Assembly: GCA_027009095.1 (NCBI GenBank)
Contig: JALVDG010000069.1
Coordinates: 1-15,348 of the forward strand
DNA from: Thiotrichaceae bacterium
Lineage (GTDB): Bacteria > Pseudomonadota > Gammaproteobacteria > Thiotrichales > Thiotrichaceae
Direction: 5' to 3'
DNA: 15,348 bases
The number at the start of each line of letters is the position of its first letter. Position 1 is the first letter of the stretch. The translations under genes and the position numbers were made by a program. This document shows, in pieces, positions 1-8,844 of the stretch. The notes under the pieces were generated by a model. That model did not search any database. It was not told where the DNA came from and was given only the letters and a program-made list of their open reading frames with translations.

Positions 1-166
1 GGAAGCTTTATCACATCAAGAGCAAGAAGCTTTTACGGTTATTTTGGTTGATATAATGAGTATTCCCAATATGCGTGAGCCTATTTTAAAAGCGTTAAGA
101 AACCCTGAACGATCAAAGCAATTATCTAAACGAATTGGTGGATTTTTAGGTGGCTTTGCTAAGTAG
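1..166 (+). CDS. C-terminal end of an unidentified protein (partial)
   Basis: An open frame enters from the left edge, reads from position 2 and stops at TAG 164-166, giving about 54 C-terminal residues. The tail contains the stretch DIMSIPNMREPILKALRNP and ends in a glycine-rich GGFLGGFAK. The residues look like ordinary protein, alternating hydrophobic and charged, and there is no stop before 164. I do not recognise the family, and the start lies outside the window. It is convergent with the minus-strand gene beginning at 432. No clear terminator is visible in the 35 bases that separate them. Confidence 0.55.
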   Translation, partial: EALSHQEQEAFTVILVDIMSIPNMREPILKALRNPERSKQLSKRIGGFLGGFAK

Positions 167-201
167 CAGCTTATGCATTCCCACGCTGGAGCGAGAATAA
201 A

Positions 202-432
202 TTATCTCAAAATAGTCACTAAGTCTTGTGCATGCTCAGCTGCTTTACGGCCTAAATCGGTTAGGTAACCACCGTCATGCTGTGAGATTAACCCTTTATC
301 ATGCAAACGTTTAGCTGCTGCAATAATGCTTGGATTTGCATCATGATGAATTTTAATTCCATCTTGCTCGTTCTTTAAATTGAACCGTAAAAGTAGATTG
401 ACTTCGTCGCTCAGCTTCGTATCGAAAGGCAT
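202..432 (-). CDS. TIGR02647 family small protein (function unknown)
   Basis: This is a 76-residue protein. It resembles, from memory, the TIGR02647 family of about 77-residue proteins conserved in Pseudomonas, Vibrio and relatives. Shared hallmarks are the MPF start, a leucine-rich LLLRFNL stretch, GIKIHHDA, an AAAKRLHDKGLI helix, and the tail GGYLTDLGRKAAEHAQDL. The last part has the shape of a winged-helix tip, so nucleic-acid binding is possible, but no function is established. The ATG at 432 is preceded by AAGGA six to seven bases upstream. It lies downstream of fba on the same strand beyond a hairpin at 521-548, so it may be transcribed by read-through or from its own promoter. Confidence 0.8.
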   Translation of the reverse strand: MPFDTKLSDEVNLLLRFNLKNEQDGIKIHHDANPSIIAAAKRLHDKGLISQHDGGYLTDLGRKAAEHAQDLVTILR

Positions 433-520
433 AATATTCCTTATTTTATTTGGATTGATTGGGTACTTCTATTTTAGCACTATTTTCTTTTGAGTTTAGT
501 ATTCAGAATATAAACCCAAA

Positions 521-548
521 AGGGGATGCTAATAGCATCCCCTTTTTT
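521..548 (-). terminator. Intrinsic terminator-like hairpin after fba
   Basis: AGGGGATGCT (521-530) pairs perfectly with AGCATCCCCT (534-543) around a three-base loop. The stem is flanked by A-run and T-run sequence on both sides: T6 at 543-548 on the plus strand, and TTTT on the minus strand. It sits 25-50 bases beyond the fba stop, so its main job is probably ending the minus-strand glycolytic transcript. The minus-strand U-tract is short, so some read-through into the gene at 202-432 is possible. Confidence 0.75.
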
Positions 549-572
549 AAAAACTAATGAACTTAAATCAGT

Positions 573-1640
573 TTAAGAGATTTTTTGATCTAGCTCACCA
601 GATGCATATTTTTGTGACATTTCATCAAGAGAGTAGATTTTACCAATCTTACTTGCCATTCCCGCCGAATTAAACGCTTCATAACGTGATTGACAAATAT
701 CTTTCATTGCATTTGTAGCTTCTTTCAAGAACTTGCGTGGGTCAAAGTTTGAAGGATTATCTTTCAAATGTTTACGAATTGCACCAGTAGATGCCATGCG
801 TAAATCGGTATCGATATTAACTTTCGTTACACCGTTCTTAAGACCTTCAACGATTTCTTCAACGGGTACACCGTAAGTTTGCCCCATATCACCACCGTAG
901 TTATTGATGATTTCTAACCAGTCTTGTGGTACTGATGATGAGCCGTGCATAACAAGGTGAGTATTAGGAAGACGCGCATGAATTTCTGCAATACGGTCGA
1001 TACGTAAAATCTCACCCGTAGGCTCTTTCGTGAACTTGTAAGCACCGTGAGATGTGCCTATTGCAATAGCAAGCGCATCAACATTGGTTGCTTTAACAAA
1101 ATCAGCCGCTTCTTCAACAGAGGTTAATAGCATATCAAGGTCTAATTTACCTTCTGCTCCGTGTCCGTCTTCTTCGCCCATTTCGCCTGTTTCGAGAGAG
1201 CCAAGACAACCTAGCTCACCTTCAACAGAAACACCACCAGCATGAGCCATTTTTACAACTTCAGAGGTTACAGCAACGTTATATTCAAAAGATGCAGGTG
1301 TTTTACAATCAGCTTCTAAAGAACCATCCATCATAACGGATGTAAAGCCAGACTGGATAGAACGTAAACATACTGCTGGTTCTGAACCATGATCTTGGTG
1401 CATTACAACGGGAATATGTGGATACATTTCTGTTGCCGCAGCAATTAAGTGACGTAGGAAAGGCTCACCTGCATAACCACGTGCACCAGCAGAACCCTGC
1501 ATGATAACAGGTGAGTCAACTGCATCCGCTGCCTGCATGATTGCGTGAACCTGCTCCATATTATTTACATTGAAAGCTGGTAAGCCATAATTGTTTTCTG
1601 CTGCATGATCCAGCAATTGACGCATTGAAATTAGAGCCAT
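573..1640 (-). CDS. fba: Class II fructose-1,6-bisphosphate aldolase, Calvin-cycle subtype
   Basis: This cytoplasmic zinc enzyme reversibly condenses dihydroxyacetone phosphate and glyceraldehyde-3-phosphate to fructose-1,6-bisphosphate, and can also make sedoheptulose-1,7-bisphosphate. The protein is 355 residues, full length for the subtype known as FruBisAldo_II_B (TIGR01521). HQDHG at residues 81-85 supplies catalytic D83 and zinc ligand H84. GTSHG (around H198) and MHGSSS (H232) carry the other zinc ligands and a phosphate loop, and NIDTDLR at about 275-281 binds substrate phosphate. The ATG at 1640 has a strong AGGAGA site. It is the last gene of the tkt-gap-pgk-pyk-fba series and is followed by the hairpin at 521-548. 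The residues expected for activity are all present. Confidence 0.97.
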   Translation of the reverse strand: MALISMRQLLDHAAENNYGLPAFNVNNMEQVHAIMQAADAVDSPVIMQGSAGARGYAGEPFLRHLIAAATEMYPHIPVVMHQDHGSEPAVCLRSIQSGFTSVMMDGSLEADCKTPASFEYNVAVTSEVVKMAHAGGVSVEGELGCLGSLETGEMGEEDGHGAEGKLDLDMLLTSVEEAADFVKATNVDALAIAIGTSHGAYKFTKEPTGEILRIDRIAEIHARLPNTHLVMHGSSSVPQDWLEIINNYGGDMGQTYGVPVEEIVEGLKNGVTKVNIDTDLRMASTGAIRKHLKDNPSNFDPRKFLKEATNAMKDICQSRYEAFNSAGMASKIGKIYSLDEMSQKYASGELDQKIS

Positions 1641-1748
1641 GAGGTTCTCCTAAAATATATAAAAAATAAAATATTATCTAAACAGTTTTTCAAAACTGCT
1701 TAATACTACAACAAAGCTTTCAGCATTCTAAAAGCTTCTAATGTCAGT

Positions 1749-1766
1749 GTGGGTTTAAGTACCCAC
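1749..1766. repeat. Short palindrome between pyk and fba
   Basis: GTGGGT and ACCCAC face each other across TTAAGT. There is no T-run on either side, so it is not a standard terminator. It abuts the shortened foldback repeat at 1775-1845 in the pyk-fba gap and may act as an mRNA-stabilising or pausing hairpin. Confidence 0.45.
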
Positions 1767-1774
1767 GAAAAGTG

Positions 1775-1845
1775 GTAACTACTTGAAATGAGCACTTGTA
1801 TAATACAGAAATCTGACAAAATAGAGTGCACGCTGAGTCGTTACG
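1775..1845 (-). repeat. Foldback (MITE-like) repeat family 1, internally deleted copy
   Basis: This 71-base unit keeps the left tip GTAACTACTTG and the right half (AAATGAGCAC..., CAGAAATC, GACAAAATAGAGTGCA, GAGTCGTTACG) of the element found at 12240-12363 and 13855-13979. Roughly 50 bases of the left arm are missing. It begins about five bases beyond the pyk stop. It has no coding content. Confidence 0.8.
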
Positions 1846-1850
1846 AAAAA

Positions 1851-3320
1851 TTAATCGGTTTCATTTGGTTTTGTCTGAGGTTCATCTAAATGCTCCCCTA
1901 CCTTAATAATTTTCAGCATATTCGAGCCACCATCAATACCCACTAAATCACCTTTTGTAACAATCACTAAATCCCCTTCTTTTACTTGACCACGACTCAG
2001 CATATGTTCAATAACAATACTATTTGCAGCTTTTGGACTGGTTAGCGATTCGGTAATAAATATGGGATAAACACCACGATAAATACTCACGCGACGACAG
2101 GTTGATTTATGTGTGGTCAATGCATAAATTGGCTTGCCAGAACTAATACGTGACATCCATCGAGCCGTTGCACCTGATTCTGTTAAGGAGGCAACGGCTT
2201 TGATATCCATTTGGTTAGCGAGGTACATTGATGCCATTGCGATTGCTTCATCGGTACGCTGAAAACGTTCTCCTACCCGGTGTGATGATACAGAAACAGC
2301 AGCATTATGTTCTGCCTCTTCACAAATTTCACCCATTGCTTCGATCACTAAAGCAGGGTTATGTCCCGTTGCTGTCTCACCTGACAACATCACAGCATCT
2401 GTACCATCCATAACGGCATTTGCTACATCAAATACTTCTGCACGTGTTGGAATATTATTGGTAATCATGCTTTCCATCATCTGCGTCGCGGTGATTACCG
2501 CTCTATCAAGCTCTCTTGAACGCTTAATAAGCATTTTTTGAGCTTCAGGAAGATTAGCATCGCCAATTTCTACACCTAAATCACCACGGGCTACCATAAT
2601 AACGTCAGATGCTTTAATTAAGTCATCTAATACTGGTTGGATAATAGATTCTGCTCGTTCCACCTTTGCTACAATGGCAGCTTTGCCACCTGCTTCTAGC
2701 ATCAATTTTCTGGCTAAACGTAAGTCATCACCATTACGAGGAAATGATACCGCTAGAAAATCGACACCAATGTCAGCAGCGGTCTGAATGTCTGCTATAT
2801 CTTTTTCGGTTAAAGCATCTGCCGACAACCCGCCGCCACGACGATTAATACCTTTATTATCCGATAATTCCCAAGAGTTGAGTGCTACCGTGTGTATTTT
2901 CTCACCGTCAATACACGTTACTTTCAAAACTAAACGACCATCGTCGAGCCATAACTCGTCATCAACATTGACATCTTTAGGTAATCTTTTATAGGTCAAT
3001 CCAACTTGATGTTGGTCGCCTGCATTAGGGTCTAAGGCGGCATTAAGAATAAATTTATCGCCCGTTTTAAGCTCTATCTTGCCGTCTTTAAAACGATCTA
3101 TACGAATTTTTGGTCCTTGTAAATCACCAAGAATTGCAACTGATCTATTGGCTTTTTTTGCAGCAGTGCGAACCATCTCTGCACGCGCTTTATGCTCTTC
3201 TGGGGAACCATGTGAAAAATTTAGTCGGACTACATTTACACCTGCTTTGACAATTGCATCAATAGATTCTTGTGTACTGGTTGCAGGACCAAGCGTAGCT
3301 ACTATTTTTGTTCTTCTCAT
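1851..3320 (-). CDS. pyk: Pyruvate kinase (PykA type)
   Basis: This enzyme converts phosphoenolpyruvate plus ADP to pyruvate plus ATP at the end of glycolysis. The frame shows RRTKIVATLGPAT, NFSHGSPEEHK, GDLQGPKIR, the KVERAESI catalytic lysine region, MVARGDLGVEIG metal-binding region, TQMMESMI and AVMLSGETATG. It resembles E. coli PykA more than PykF. I chose the ATG at 3320 (489 residues) because the family normally starts just before RRTKIV, and AAAGGACA lies upstream. An in-frame ATG at 3359 would add 13 residues and has its own AAGG site, but it lies in the stem of a perfect 14-base inverted repeat. It is separated from pgk by about 130 bases. Confidence 0.95.
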   Translation of the reverse strand: MRRTKIVATLGPATSTQESIDAIVKAGVNVVRLNFSHGSPEEHKARAEMVRTAAKKANRSVAILGDLQGPKIRIDRFKDGKIELKTGDKFILNAALDPNAGDQHQVGLTYKRLPKDVNVDDELWLDDGRLVLKVTCIDGEKIHTVALNSWELSDNKGINRRGGGLSADALTEKDIADIQTAADIGVDFLAVSFPRNGDDLRLARKLMLEAGGKAAIVAKVERAESIIQPVLDDLIKASDVIMVARGDLGVEIGDANLPEAQKMLIKRSRELDRAVITATQMMESMITNNIPTRAEVFDVANAVMDGTDAVMLSGETATGHNPALVIEAMGEICEEAEHNAAVSVSSHRVGERFQRTDEAIAMASMYLANQMDIKAVASLTESGATARWMSRISSGKPIYALTTHKSTCRRVSIYRGVYPIFITESLTSPKAANSIVIEHMLSRGQVKEGDLVIVTKGDLVGIDGGSNMLKIIKVGEHLDEPQTKPNETD

Positions 3321-3348
3321 ACGAAGACATTGTCCTTTTATTGTTATG

Positions 3349-3393
3349 GGAAGTAACATCTAGTAAACCTTTGTTTAATTAGATGTTACTTCC
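3349..3393. repeat. Large palindrome in the pgk-pyk gap, overlapping the alternative pyk start
   Basis: GGAAGTAACATCTA (3349-3362) and TAGATGTTACTTCC (3380-3393) are perfect 14-base inverted repeats. An inner AAAC/GTTT pair extends the fold around a CTTT loop. No T-run follows on the minus strand, so it is more likely a leader or intercistronic hairpin than a terminator. The candidate upstream pyk ATG at 3359 and part of its AAGG site would be locked in the structure. Confidence 0.75.
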
Positions 3394-3435
3394 AGATAAA
3401 ACCGCAGAGTATAGTTCAAATGACTACAGTTTTAT

Positions 3436-3455
3436 GGATAAAGTGTGATTTATCC
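3436..3455. repeat. Hairpin overlapping the pgk stop codon
   Basis: GGATAAA (3436-3442) pairs with TTTATCC (3449-3455) across six bases. The right arm contains the pgk TAA stop (3450-3452). It is AT-rich and lacks a T-run, so it is at best a weak 3'-end structure. Confidence 0.4.
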
Positions 3456-4631
3456 TTTAGCGCGCTCCTCTAACATCGCTACAACGGGTAGTTTTTTTCC
3501 TTCTAAAAACTCAAGGAATGATCCGCCACCTGTAGAGATATAAGACACTTTGTCTGCAATATCGTACTTATCTACGGCAGCTAATGTATCTCCACCACCT
3601 GCTACTGAGAATCCTTTTGATTCTGCAATTGCCATTGATATTTCTTTTGTACCTGCACCAAATTGATCAAATTCAAACACACCAACAGGACCATTCCAAA
3701 CGATTGTTCCCGCATTTTTAATGACTTTACAAAGTTCTGCCACTGACTTAGGACCAATATCAAAGATCATATCATCGTCTGCAACATCTGCAACGTCCTT
3801 AGTGGTTGCCTCTGCTGTTTCAGAAAATTCTTTACCGCAGACCACATCAACAGGAACGGGAATATCGCCACCGTTTGCCTGTGCTGCTGCCTTTAGTTCT
3901 TTTGCCGTATCCACCAAATCTTCTTCGTAAAGTGATTTACCAACATTATGACCTTCAGCTGCAATAAAGGTGTTTGCAATACCACCACCGACGATAAGTT
4001 GATCCACCACTTTTGATAATGAATCAAGAACAGTCAACTTAGTCGAAACTTTAGAACCACCAACCAATGCTACAAAAGGACGGGCTGGATTATCAAGTGC
4101 TTTACCTAAAGCTTCTAGCTCAGCTGCAAGTAACGGACCTGCAGCGGCAGCAGGTGCAAACTGACCTGCACCATGTGTAGATGCTTGAGCACGGTGAGCT
4201 GTACCAAAGGCATCCATTACATAAATATCACAAAGTGAGGCATATTGTTTTGAAAGGGCTTCATCGTTTGCTTTCTCGCCTTTATTGAACCGTACATTCT
4301 CAAGTAGCACAACGTCACCATCTGAAAGCTCTGGAGAGTTATCAAGATAATCAGTAACTAACGCAACATCTTTACCAAGTAATCCGCCTAAGTGCGCTGC
4401 AACAGGTGCGAGCGAAAATTGATCTTCAGGAGAGCCTTCGGTCGGGCGACCTAAGTGAGACATAATCATTACTTGTGCGCCAGCTGCGACAAGCGTCTCA
4501 ATCGAAGGCATTGAGGCACGAATACGTTTGTCAGAGGTGACTTTGCCATCTTTTATAGGCACGTTAAGGTCTTGACGAATAAGAACACGCTTTCCAGCAA
4601 GGTCGAGATCGGTCATCTTAATTACAGACAT
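3450..4631 (-). CDS. pgk: Phosphoglycerate kinase
   Basis: This enzyme reversibly transfers phosphate between 1,3-bisphosphoglycerate and ADP in the cytoplasm. It serves glycolysis or, in reverse, gluconeogenesis and carbon fixation. The protein is 393 residues, normal for bacterial PGK. The N-terminal domain carries RQDLNVP (substrate-binding aspartate and asparagine) and SHLGRP. The C-terminal nucleotide domain carries [17 protein letters not shown], and GGGDT followed by [13 protein letters not shown]. The ATG at 4631 is preceded by AAGGGG. It sits directly downstream of gap, across a gap holding a REP/BIME-like palindrome, and upstream of pyk. Confidence 0.97.
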   Translation of the reverse strand: MSVIKMTDLDLAGKRVLIRQDLNVPIKDGKVTSDKRIRASMPSIETLVAAGAQVMIMSHLGRPTEGSPEDQFSLAPVAAHLGGLLGKDVALVTDYLDNSPELSDGDVVLLENVRFNKGEKANDEALSKQYASLCDIYVMDAFGTAHRAQASTHGAGQFAPAAAAGPLLAAELEALGKALDNPARPFVALVGGSKVSTKLTVLDSLSKVVDQLIVGGGIANTFIAAEGHNVGKSLYEEDLVDTAKELKAAAQANGGDIPVPVDVVCGKEFSETAEATTKDVADVADDDMIFDIGPKSVAELCKVIKNAGTIVWNGPVGVFEFDQFGAGTKEISMAIAESKGFSVAGGGDTLAAVDKYDIADKVSYISTGGGSFLEFLEGKKLPVVAMLEERAKG

Positions 4632-4724
4632 GGTGAAACCCCTTTTTTGATGTTATGAAAATAATTTAAGTCAGAATTGTAAAAATACAGTGCTCAATTA
4701 AATGATTTAAATTTAAAAAAATGT

Positions 4725-4808
4725 GTAGCCCGTATGGAGTTTACGCAATAAGGGAAAACTGTACCGAAGCATAGTTTCCCCGTATTTCGCAGGCTACATA
4801 CGGGCTAC
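4725..4808. repeat. REP/BIME-like palindromic unit between gap and pgk
   Basis: The outer arms GTAGCCCGTATG (4725-4736) and CATACGGGCTAC (4797-4808) are a perfect 12-base inverted repeat. A second, slightly bulged pair lies inside: GGGAAAACT at 4752-4760 against AGTTTCCC at about 4773-4780. The GTAGCCCG.ATG start and the inner CGCA.TA.GGG motif resemble REP units seen in many proteobacteria. It starts 13 bases beyond the gap stop codon on the minus-strand transcript and is followed by T7, so it may stabilise gap mRNA or partly terminate before pgk. Confidence 0.75.
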
Positions 4809-4821
4809 GGGGATGATTTAA

Positions 4822-5826
4822 TTAAGCGGAAATGTGCTCAACTAAACGTAGCATATTACAAGTGTATCCATACTCGTTGTCATACCATGAAACAACTTTA
4901 ATGAATGTGCCATCAAGCGCAATACCCGCACCTGCATCAAAGATAGATGAGTAACCAATACCACGGAAGTCCGAAGAAACAACTTTCTCATCGGTATAAG
5001 AAAGCGTCTTAGAAATATCACCATTTTCAGAGTGATGCTTCACTTCAGCACAAATTTCTTCGTAAGTTGCTTCCTTATCTAGCTCCATTGTTAAATCAAC
5101 AACAGAAACATCTACAGAAGGGATACGGAAGGCCATACCTGTTAGTTTGCCGTTTAGCTCAGGCAGTACGACACCTACCGCTTTAGCAGCACCCGTTGAA
5201 GATGGGATGATGTTCTCAAATACAGAGCGACCACCACGCCAATCTTTCATTGAAGGACCATCAACTGTCTTTTGAGAAGCGGTTGAAGCATGAACTGTTG
5301 TCATAAGACCACGTTTGATGCCCCACTTATCATTGATAACTTTAGCCACAGGCGCTAAACAGTTAGTCGTACAAGATGCCGCAGAAACAATTGCTTCGCC
5401 ATCGTACTTATCATGGTTTACGCCATAAACGAACATTGGCGTACCATCTTTAGAAGGTGCTGATTGAACAACTTTCTTCGCGCCAGCATCAATATGTGCT
5501 TGACAACTTTCTGTTGTTAAGAAGAAACCAGTACAATCAATCACTATATCAACATCAATATCACCCCATGCTAGGTTTGCAGGATCACGCTCAGCGGTTA
5601 AACGAATTCGCTTATCACCATCAATAACGAAATGATCACCGTCTACCTCTACAGTACCTGCAAAACGACCTTGAGCCGTGTCATACTTAAGCATATAAGC
5701 AAGGTAATCATTTTCAAGTAGGTCGTTAATACCGACAACTTCTAGGTTAGGGAATGATGCATGAATTGCACGAAATGCCATACGACCGATACGACCAAAT
5801 CCATTAATACCAACTTTAACTGTCAT
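4822..5826 (-). CDS. gap: Glyceraldehyde-3-phosphate dehydrogenase, type I
   Basis: This enzyme interconverts glyceraldehyde-3-phosphate and 1,3-bisphosphoglycerate with a nicotinamide cofactor. The protein is 334 residues. The N-terminal Rossmann motif [10 protein letters not shown] is at residues 7-16. D35 follows the second strand and favours NAD over NADP. The catalytic centre SCTTNCLAP gives C152, with the general base H179 in TTVHA. The C-terminal WYDNEYGY motif is also intact. The ATG at 5826 has an AGGAGA site. A 331-base gap with the tkt terminator separates it from tkt, so it probably has its own promoter and heads the gap-pgk-pyk-fba transcript. Confidence 0.97.
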   Translation of the reverse strand: MTVKVGINGFGRIGRMAFRAIHASFPNLEVVGINDLLENDYLAYMLKYDTAQGRFAGTVEVDGDHFVIDGDKRIRLTAERDPANLAWGDIDVDIVIDCTGFFLTTESCQAHIDAGAKKVVQSAPSKDGTPMFVYGVNHDKYDGEAIVSAASCTTNCLAPVAKVINDKWGIKRGLMTTVHASTASQKTVDGPSMKDWRGGRSVFENIIPSSTGAAKAVGVVLPELNGKLTGMAFRIPSVDVSVVDLTMELDKEATYEEICAEVKHHSENGDISKTLSYTDEKVVSSDFRGIGYSSIFDAGAGIALDGTFIKVVSWYDNEYGYTCNMLRLVEHISA

Positions 5827-6157
5827 AATTTTCTCCTGAAAATTGATTAAAAAATTTTTAAATTAGCCCGCCTGTTGCCATTAAATCCGACAGGGTATTC
5901 AGTAGGTAAAACACAATAAATCTAGTATTTTGCGCGCACTTAATAAAGAGGGGCAAAATAATTTATTCTCTGATTTTCCACGTTTTTCTCATAGCCCTGC
6001 TATATGACTCAACAATGTCTTGAATATCCAGAAATAAATATCAAAAGTTTTGTTTGATTTATTATGTCCAACTACTTACGGGATAGCCCTTAAAATTTAG
6101 AATAATCCACCCATAAAAATGATTAAAAATTAATCTAAATTTATTTTATATACTAAA
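5827..6157. other. Intergenic region upstream of gap; no gene seen
   Basis: About 330 bases with no credible coding frame. It should hold the gap promoter on the minus strand. The best candidate I can see is TTGCCC with CAAAAT 18 bases away, near 5930-5960, but it matches the sigma-70 consensus only partly. A small palindrome GATTAA-AAA-TTAATC occurs at 6121-6135. No known riboswitch shape was recognised. Confidence 0.4.
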
Positions 6158-6181
6158 AAGCCTCTCACACGGGAGAGGCTT
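6158..6181 (-). terminator. Intrinsic terminator of tkt
   Basis: On the minus strand, AAGCCTCTC (complement of 6173-6181) pairs with GAGAGGCTT (complement of 6158-6166), followed by a T-run from the plus-strand AAAAA at 6155-6159. It lies just beyond the tkt stop at 6192. This is a textbook Rho-independent terminator and separates tkt from gap transcriptionally. Confidence 0.9.
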
Positions 6182-6191
6182 TCTTTAGAAA

Positions 6192-8201
6192 TTACGCTAC
6201 TTCGTTTATTGCTTTGCTCACTGCATCGGTTGTAATACCGAAGTATTCAAATAACTCAGCTGCAGGTGCTGACTCGCCGAAGGTTGTCATACCGATAACC
6301 TTGCCGTTAGTACCCACATACTTCCACCAGCCGTCCATAATAGCCGCTTCAACCGCAACACGCGCAGTAACAGCAGCAGGTAGTACAGACTCTTTATAAT
6401 CATCGTCTTGCATTTCAAATACTTCAACAGAAGGCATTGAAACAACACGTACTTTCTTATCAGAAGCTTCAGCCGCTTCCATCGCAAGATGCACTTCAGA
6501 TCCTGTTGCTATGACGATAACATCTGGTGTTCCGTCAGTGTCTTTAAGAATATAACCACCTTTAGCAATATTCGCGATAGTCGCTTCATCACGTGTTTGG
6601 AAAGGTAGGTTTTGGCGAGAGAACACGAGTGTTGTTGGACGCTTATCGTTTTCAATAGCATCTTTCCAAGCAACAACGGTCTCAACTGTATCACACGGTC
6701 TCCACACTGCCATATTAGGAATCATGCGCAATGTAGGGATTTGCTCAACACATTGATGTGTTGGACCATCTTCACCTAAACCAATGGAATCATGCGTGTA
6801 AACGAAGATAGTACGAATCTTCATTAACGCAGCCATACGTAAAGCATTGCGTGCATACTCAGAGAACATAAGGAAAGTCGCACCGTAAGGTATTAATCCC
6901 CCGTGCAGTGCTACGCCATTCATAATCGCAGACATACCAAACTCACGTACACCGTAAGAAATGTAATTACCTGCAAAGTTCATATCTGTTGAGCCGTGAT
7001 CATCATTAATACGAATCGACTTATCATTGAAGGTATTATTTGATGGAGAGAGGTCAGCAGAACCACCTAAAAATTCAGGCAAAATTGGGGCAAAACCATT
7101 TAATGCGCCTTTAGATGCAACGCGTGTTGCAGGTGACTCTGCTTTTTCGTTAGTTTCTGCAATAACTTTTTGTGCATGTTCTTCAAAGTTAGCAGGTAAC
7201 TCACCTGCCATACGGCGGGTAAATTCAGCTGCTTTTTCTGGGAAAGCAGCTGCGTATGCGTCAAACTTTTCATTCCATGCGGCCTCAGCTGCTTTTCCTG
7301 CCTCTTTTGCATCCCACGCTGCATAGATTTCATCAGGAATTTCAAATGGCGCATAATCCCAGCCCATGTTTTTACGTGCATCAGCAATAGCCGCCTCACC
7401 TAAGGCTTCACCGTGGATATTATGTCCGCCTTCTTTTTTCTCACCTGCCGTACCGATACCTTTCCCAATAATGGTTTTACAACAAATTAAAGAAGGCTTA
7501 TCCGATGCAATGGCCGCTTCTATTGCTGATTTAATCGCCTCTGGGTCATGCCCATCGATAGATTGCACATGCCAGTTAGAGGCTTCAAAACGCTTTGGGG
7601 TATCATCGCCAAACCAACCATCAACATTACCGTCAATAGAGATATTATTATCATCGTAGAAGCAGATCAGCTTACTCAGTCCGAAAGAACCTGCAAGTGA
7701 AATAGCCTCTTGAGAGACACCTTCCATCAAACAACCATCACCTAAAAACACATAGGTTTTATGATCTACAATTTCATGTCCGTCTTCATTAAACTGAGCC
7801 GCCATTACTTTTTCAGCTAGGGCAAAACCAACCGCATTAGTAATACCTTGCCCTAGAGGACCAGTCGTTGTCTCAATGCCTGGTGCATAACCGTATTCAG
7901 GATGACCTGGTGTTTTTGAATGTAACTTACGGAAGCTTTTAAGATCGTCAATTGATAAATCATAACCAGTTAAGTGCAATACAGAGTAAGGCAACATTGA
8001 GCCATGACCATTCGACATAATGAAACGATCACGGTCAGCCCAGTTAGGGTTAGTTGGATTATGTTTCATAAAATCGTTGTAAAGAACTTCAGCGATATCC
8101 GCCATTCCCATTGGTGCACCTGGGTGACCAGAATTAGGAATTTGGACTGCGTCCATAGTAAGAGCACGGATAGCATTCGCTAGTTGGCTACGATCTGACA
8201 T
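6192..8201 (-). CDS. tkt: Transketolase
   Basis: This thiamine-diphosphate enzyme moves two-carbon ketol units between sugar phosphates in the pentose-phosphate and Calvin networks. The protein is 669 residues from the ATG at 8201, usual for the family. SGHPG (H26), SNGHGSML (H66), GPLGQG (114-119) and the cofactor motif GDGCLMEG (154-161) followed by DDNNISIDG are all present. The central part has [10 protein letters not shown] and [15 protein letters not shown]. An in-frame TTG at 8219 would add six residues, but the AAGGAG site lies inside that extension eight bases before 8201, so the ATG is preferred. It is transcribed separately from gap because of the terminator at 6158-6181. Confidence 0.97.
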   Translation of the reverse strand: MSDRSQLANAIRALTMDAVQIPNSGHPGAPMGMADIAEVLYNDFMKHNPTNPNWADRDRFIMSNGHGSMLPYSVLHLTGYDLSIDDLKSFRKLHSKTPGHPEYGYAPGIETTTGPLGQGITNAVGFALAEKVMAAQFNEDGHEIVDHKTYVFLGDGCLMEGVSQEAISLAGSFGLSKLICFYDDNNISIDGNVDGWFGDDTPKRFEASNWHVQSIDGHDPEAIKSAIEAAIASDKPSLICCKTIIGKGIGTAGEKKEGGHNIHGEALGEAAIADARKNMGWDYAPFEIPDEIYAAWDAKEAGKAAEAAWNEKFDAYAAAFPEKAAEFTRRMAGELPANFEEHAQKVIAETNEKAESPATRVASKGALNGFAPILPEFLGGSADLSPSNNTFNDKSIRINDDHGSTDMNFAGNYISYGVREFGMSAIMNGVALHGGLIPYGATFLMFSEYARNALRMAALMKIRTIFVYTHDSIGLGEDGPTHQCVEQIPTLRMIPNMAVWRPCDTVETVVAWKDAIENDKRPTTLVFSRQNLPFQTRDEATIANIAKGGYILKDTDGTPDVIVIATGSEVHLAMEAAEASDKKVRVVSMPSVEVFEMQDDDYKESVLPAAVTARVAVEAAIMDGWWKYVGTNGKVIGMTTFGESAPAAELFEYFGITTDAVSKAINEVA

Positions 8202-8844
8202 TTGAGAAATCTCCTTCAAAGAGTTTGTGTATTCAATTATATGATTTATAACCGTCGCAACATCTATTTACGGAAGTCATAGTAATTTTTTGATAATAAC
8301 AACGCCATGTAAACCGTAGGTAATAGCGTCAGTCAGTAGGTGGTAAAAAATTATCAAGTTAATAATTTATCAGGGGGTTAATTGTTATTTCGATAAAAAC
8401 CTCAATCCTTGAGAGTCACTACCTGTTTGTACTTCTCTGATTTTTAGTCTGAACTAATATAATTAATTTGTATTATAATAACCGCAGAATAAACATATTA
8501 GTTTAATATAATGAATCACTTACACATTAAATGATTTAATATACAAAGGACACACAGAGAAATGAGCGGCTTATTGTGTATGAGAAAGCAGAAATGATCA
8601 ACATCCAATTTGAGATATAAATGAGTGTCATTAGAAATAACACCTAGGGAAAACAACAAAAAGCCTCACCTATTTCTAGATGAGGCTCTAGTACTCCAAC
8701 CACATTATATTGTTTGAAAACTAAACGGTATTTATAAGCCTTTTACTGATTTTTATTTTTGTTCTGGTATATTGACTGACTAAAAATAAAATATCTCATT
8801 GTAAGCAATACTAAAGCACAAAAAAACAAAGGTATCCTTCTCCT
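8202..8844. other. Divergent intergenic region between tkt and phnN
   Basis: About 640 bases without a convincing gene. It should contain the tkt promoter (minus) and the phnN promoter (plus). A perfect TATAAT lies on the minus strand at 8241-8236, about 35 bases before the tkt start, but its -35 is poor. AT-rich inverted repeats occur near 8347-8366. A mini-frame at 8562 (11 codons, preceded by AAAGGA) is too short to call. An orphan minus-strand terminator lies at 8658-8687. Confidence 0.45.
8658..8687 (-). terminator. Orphan intrinsic terminator on the minus strand
   Basis: On the minus strand, AGCCTCA (8687-8681) pairs with TGAGGCT (8668-8662), an extra two base pairs form inside, and the stem runs into TTTTT. 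There is no T-run on the plus strand. No minus-strand gene lies upstream of it before phnN, so it could end a small RNA, an antisense transcript from the phnN leader, or be a relic. Confidence 0.7.

Noticed and set aside
7027..7659. Long open frames on the plus strand opposite tkt, and similar ones opposite pyk, pgk and the OmpA-family gene
   Set aside because: They mirror well-supported conserved genes, have biased composition and match no family I recognise.
8202..8219. Longer transketolase beginning at TTG 8219
   Set aside because: The AAGGAG ribosome site lies inside that extension and is correctly spaced for the ATG at 8201.
8562..8597. An 11-codon frame with AAAGGA upstream
   Set aside because: It is too short, has no similarity that I can see, and a chance AAAGGA is common in such AT-rich DNA.
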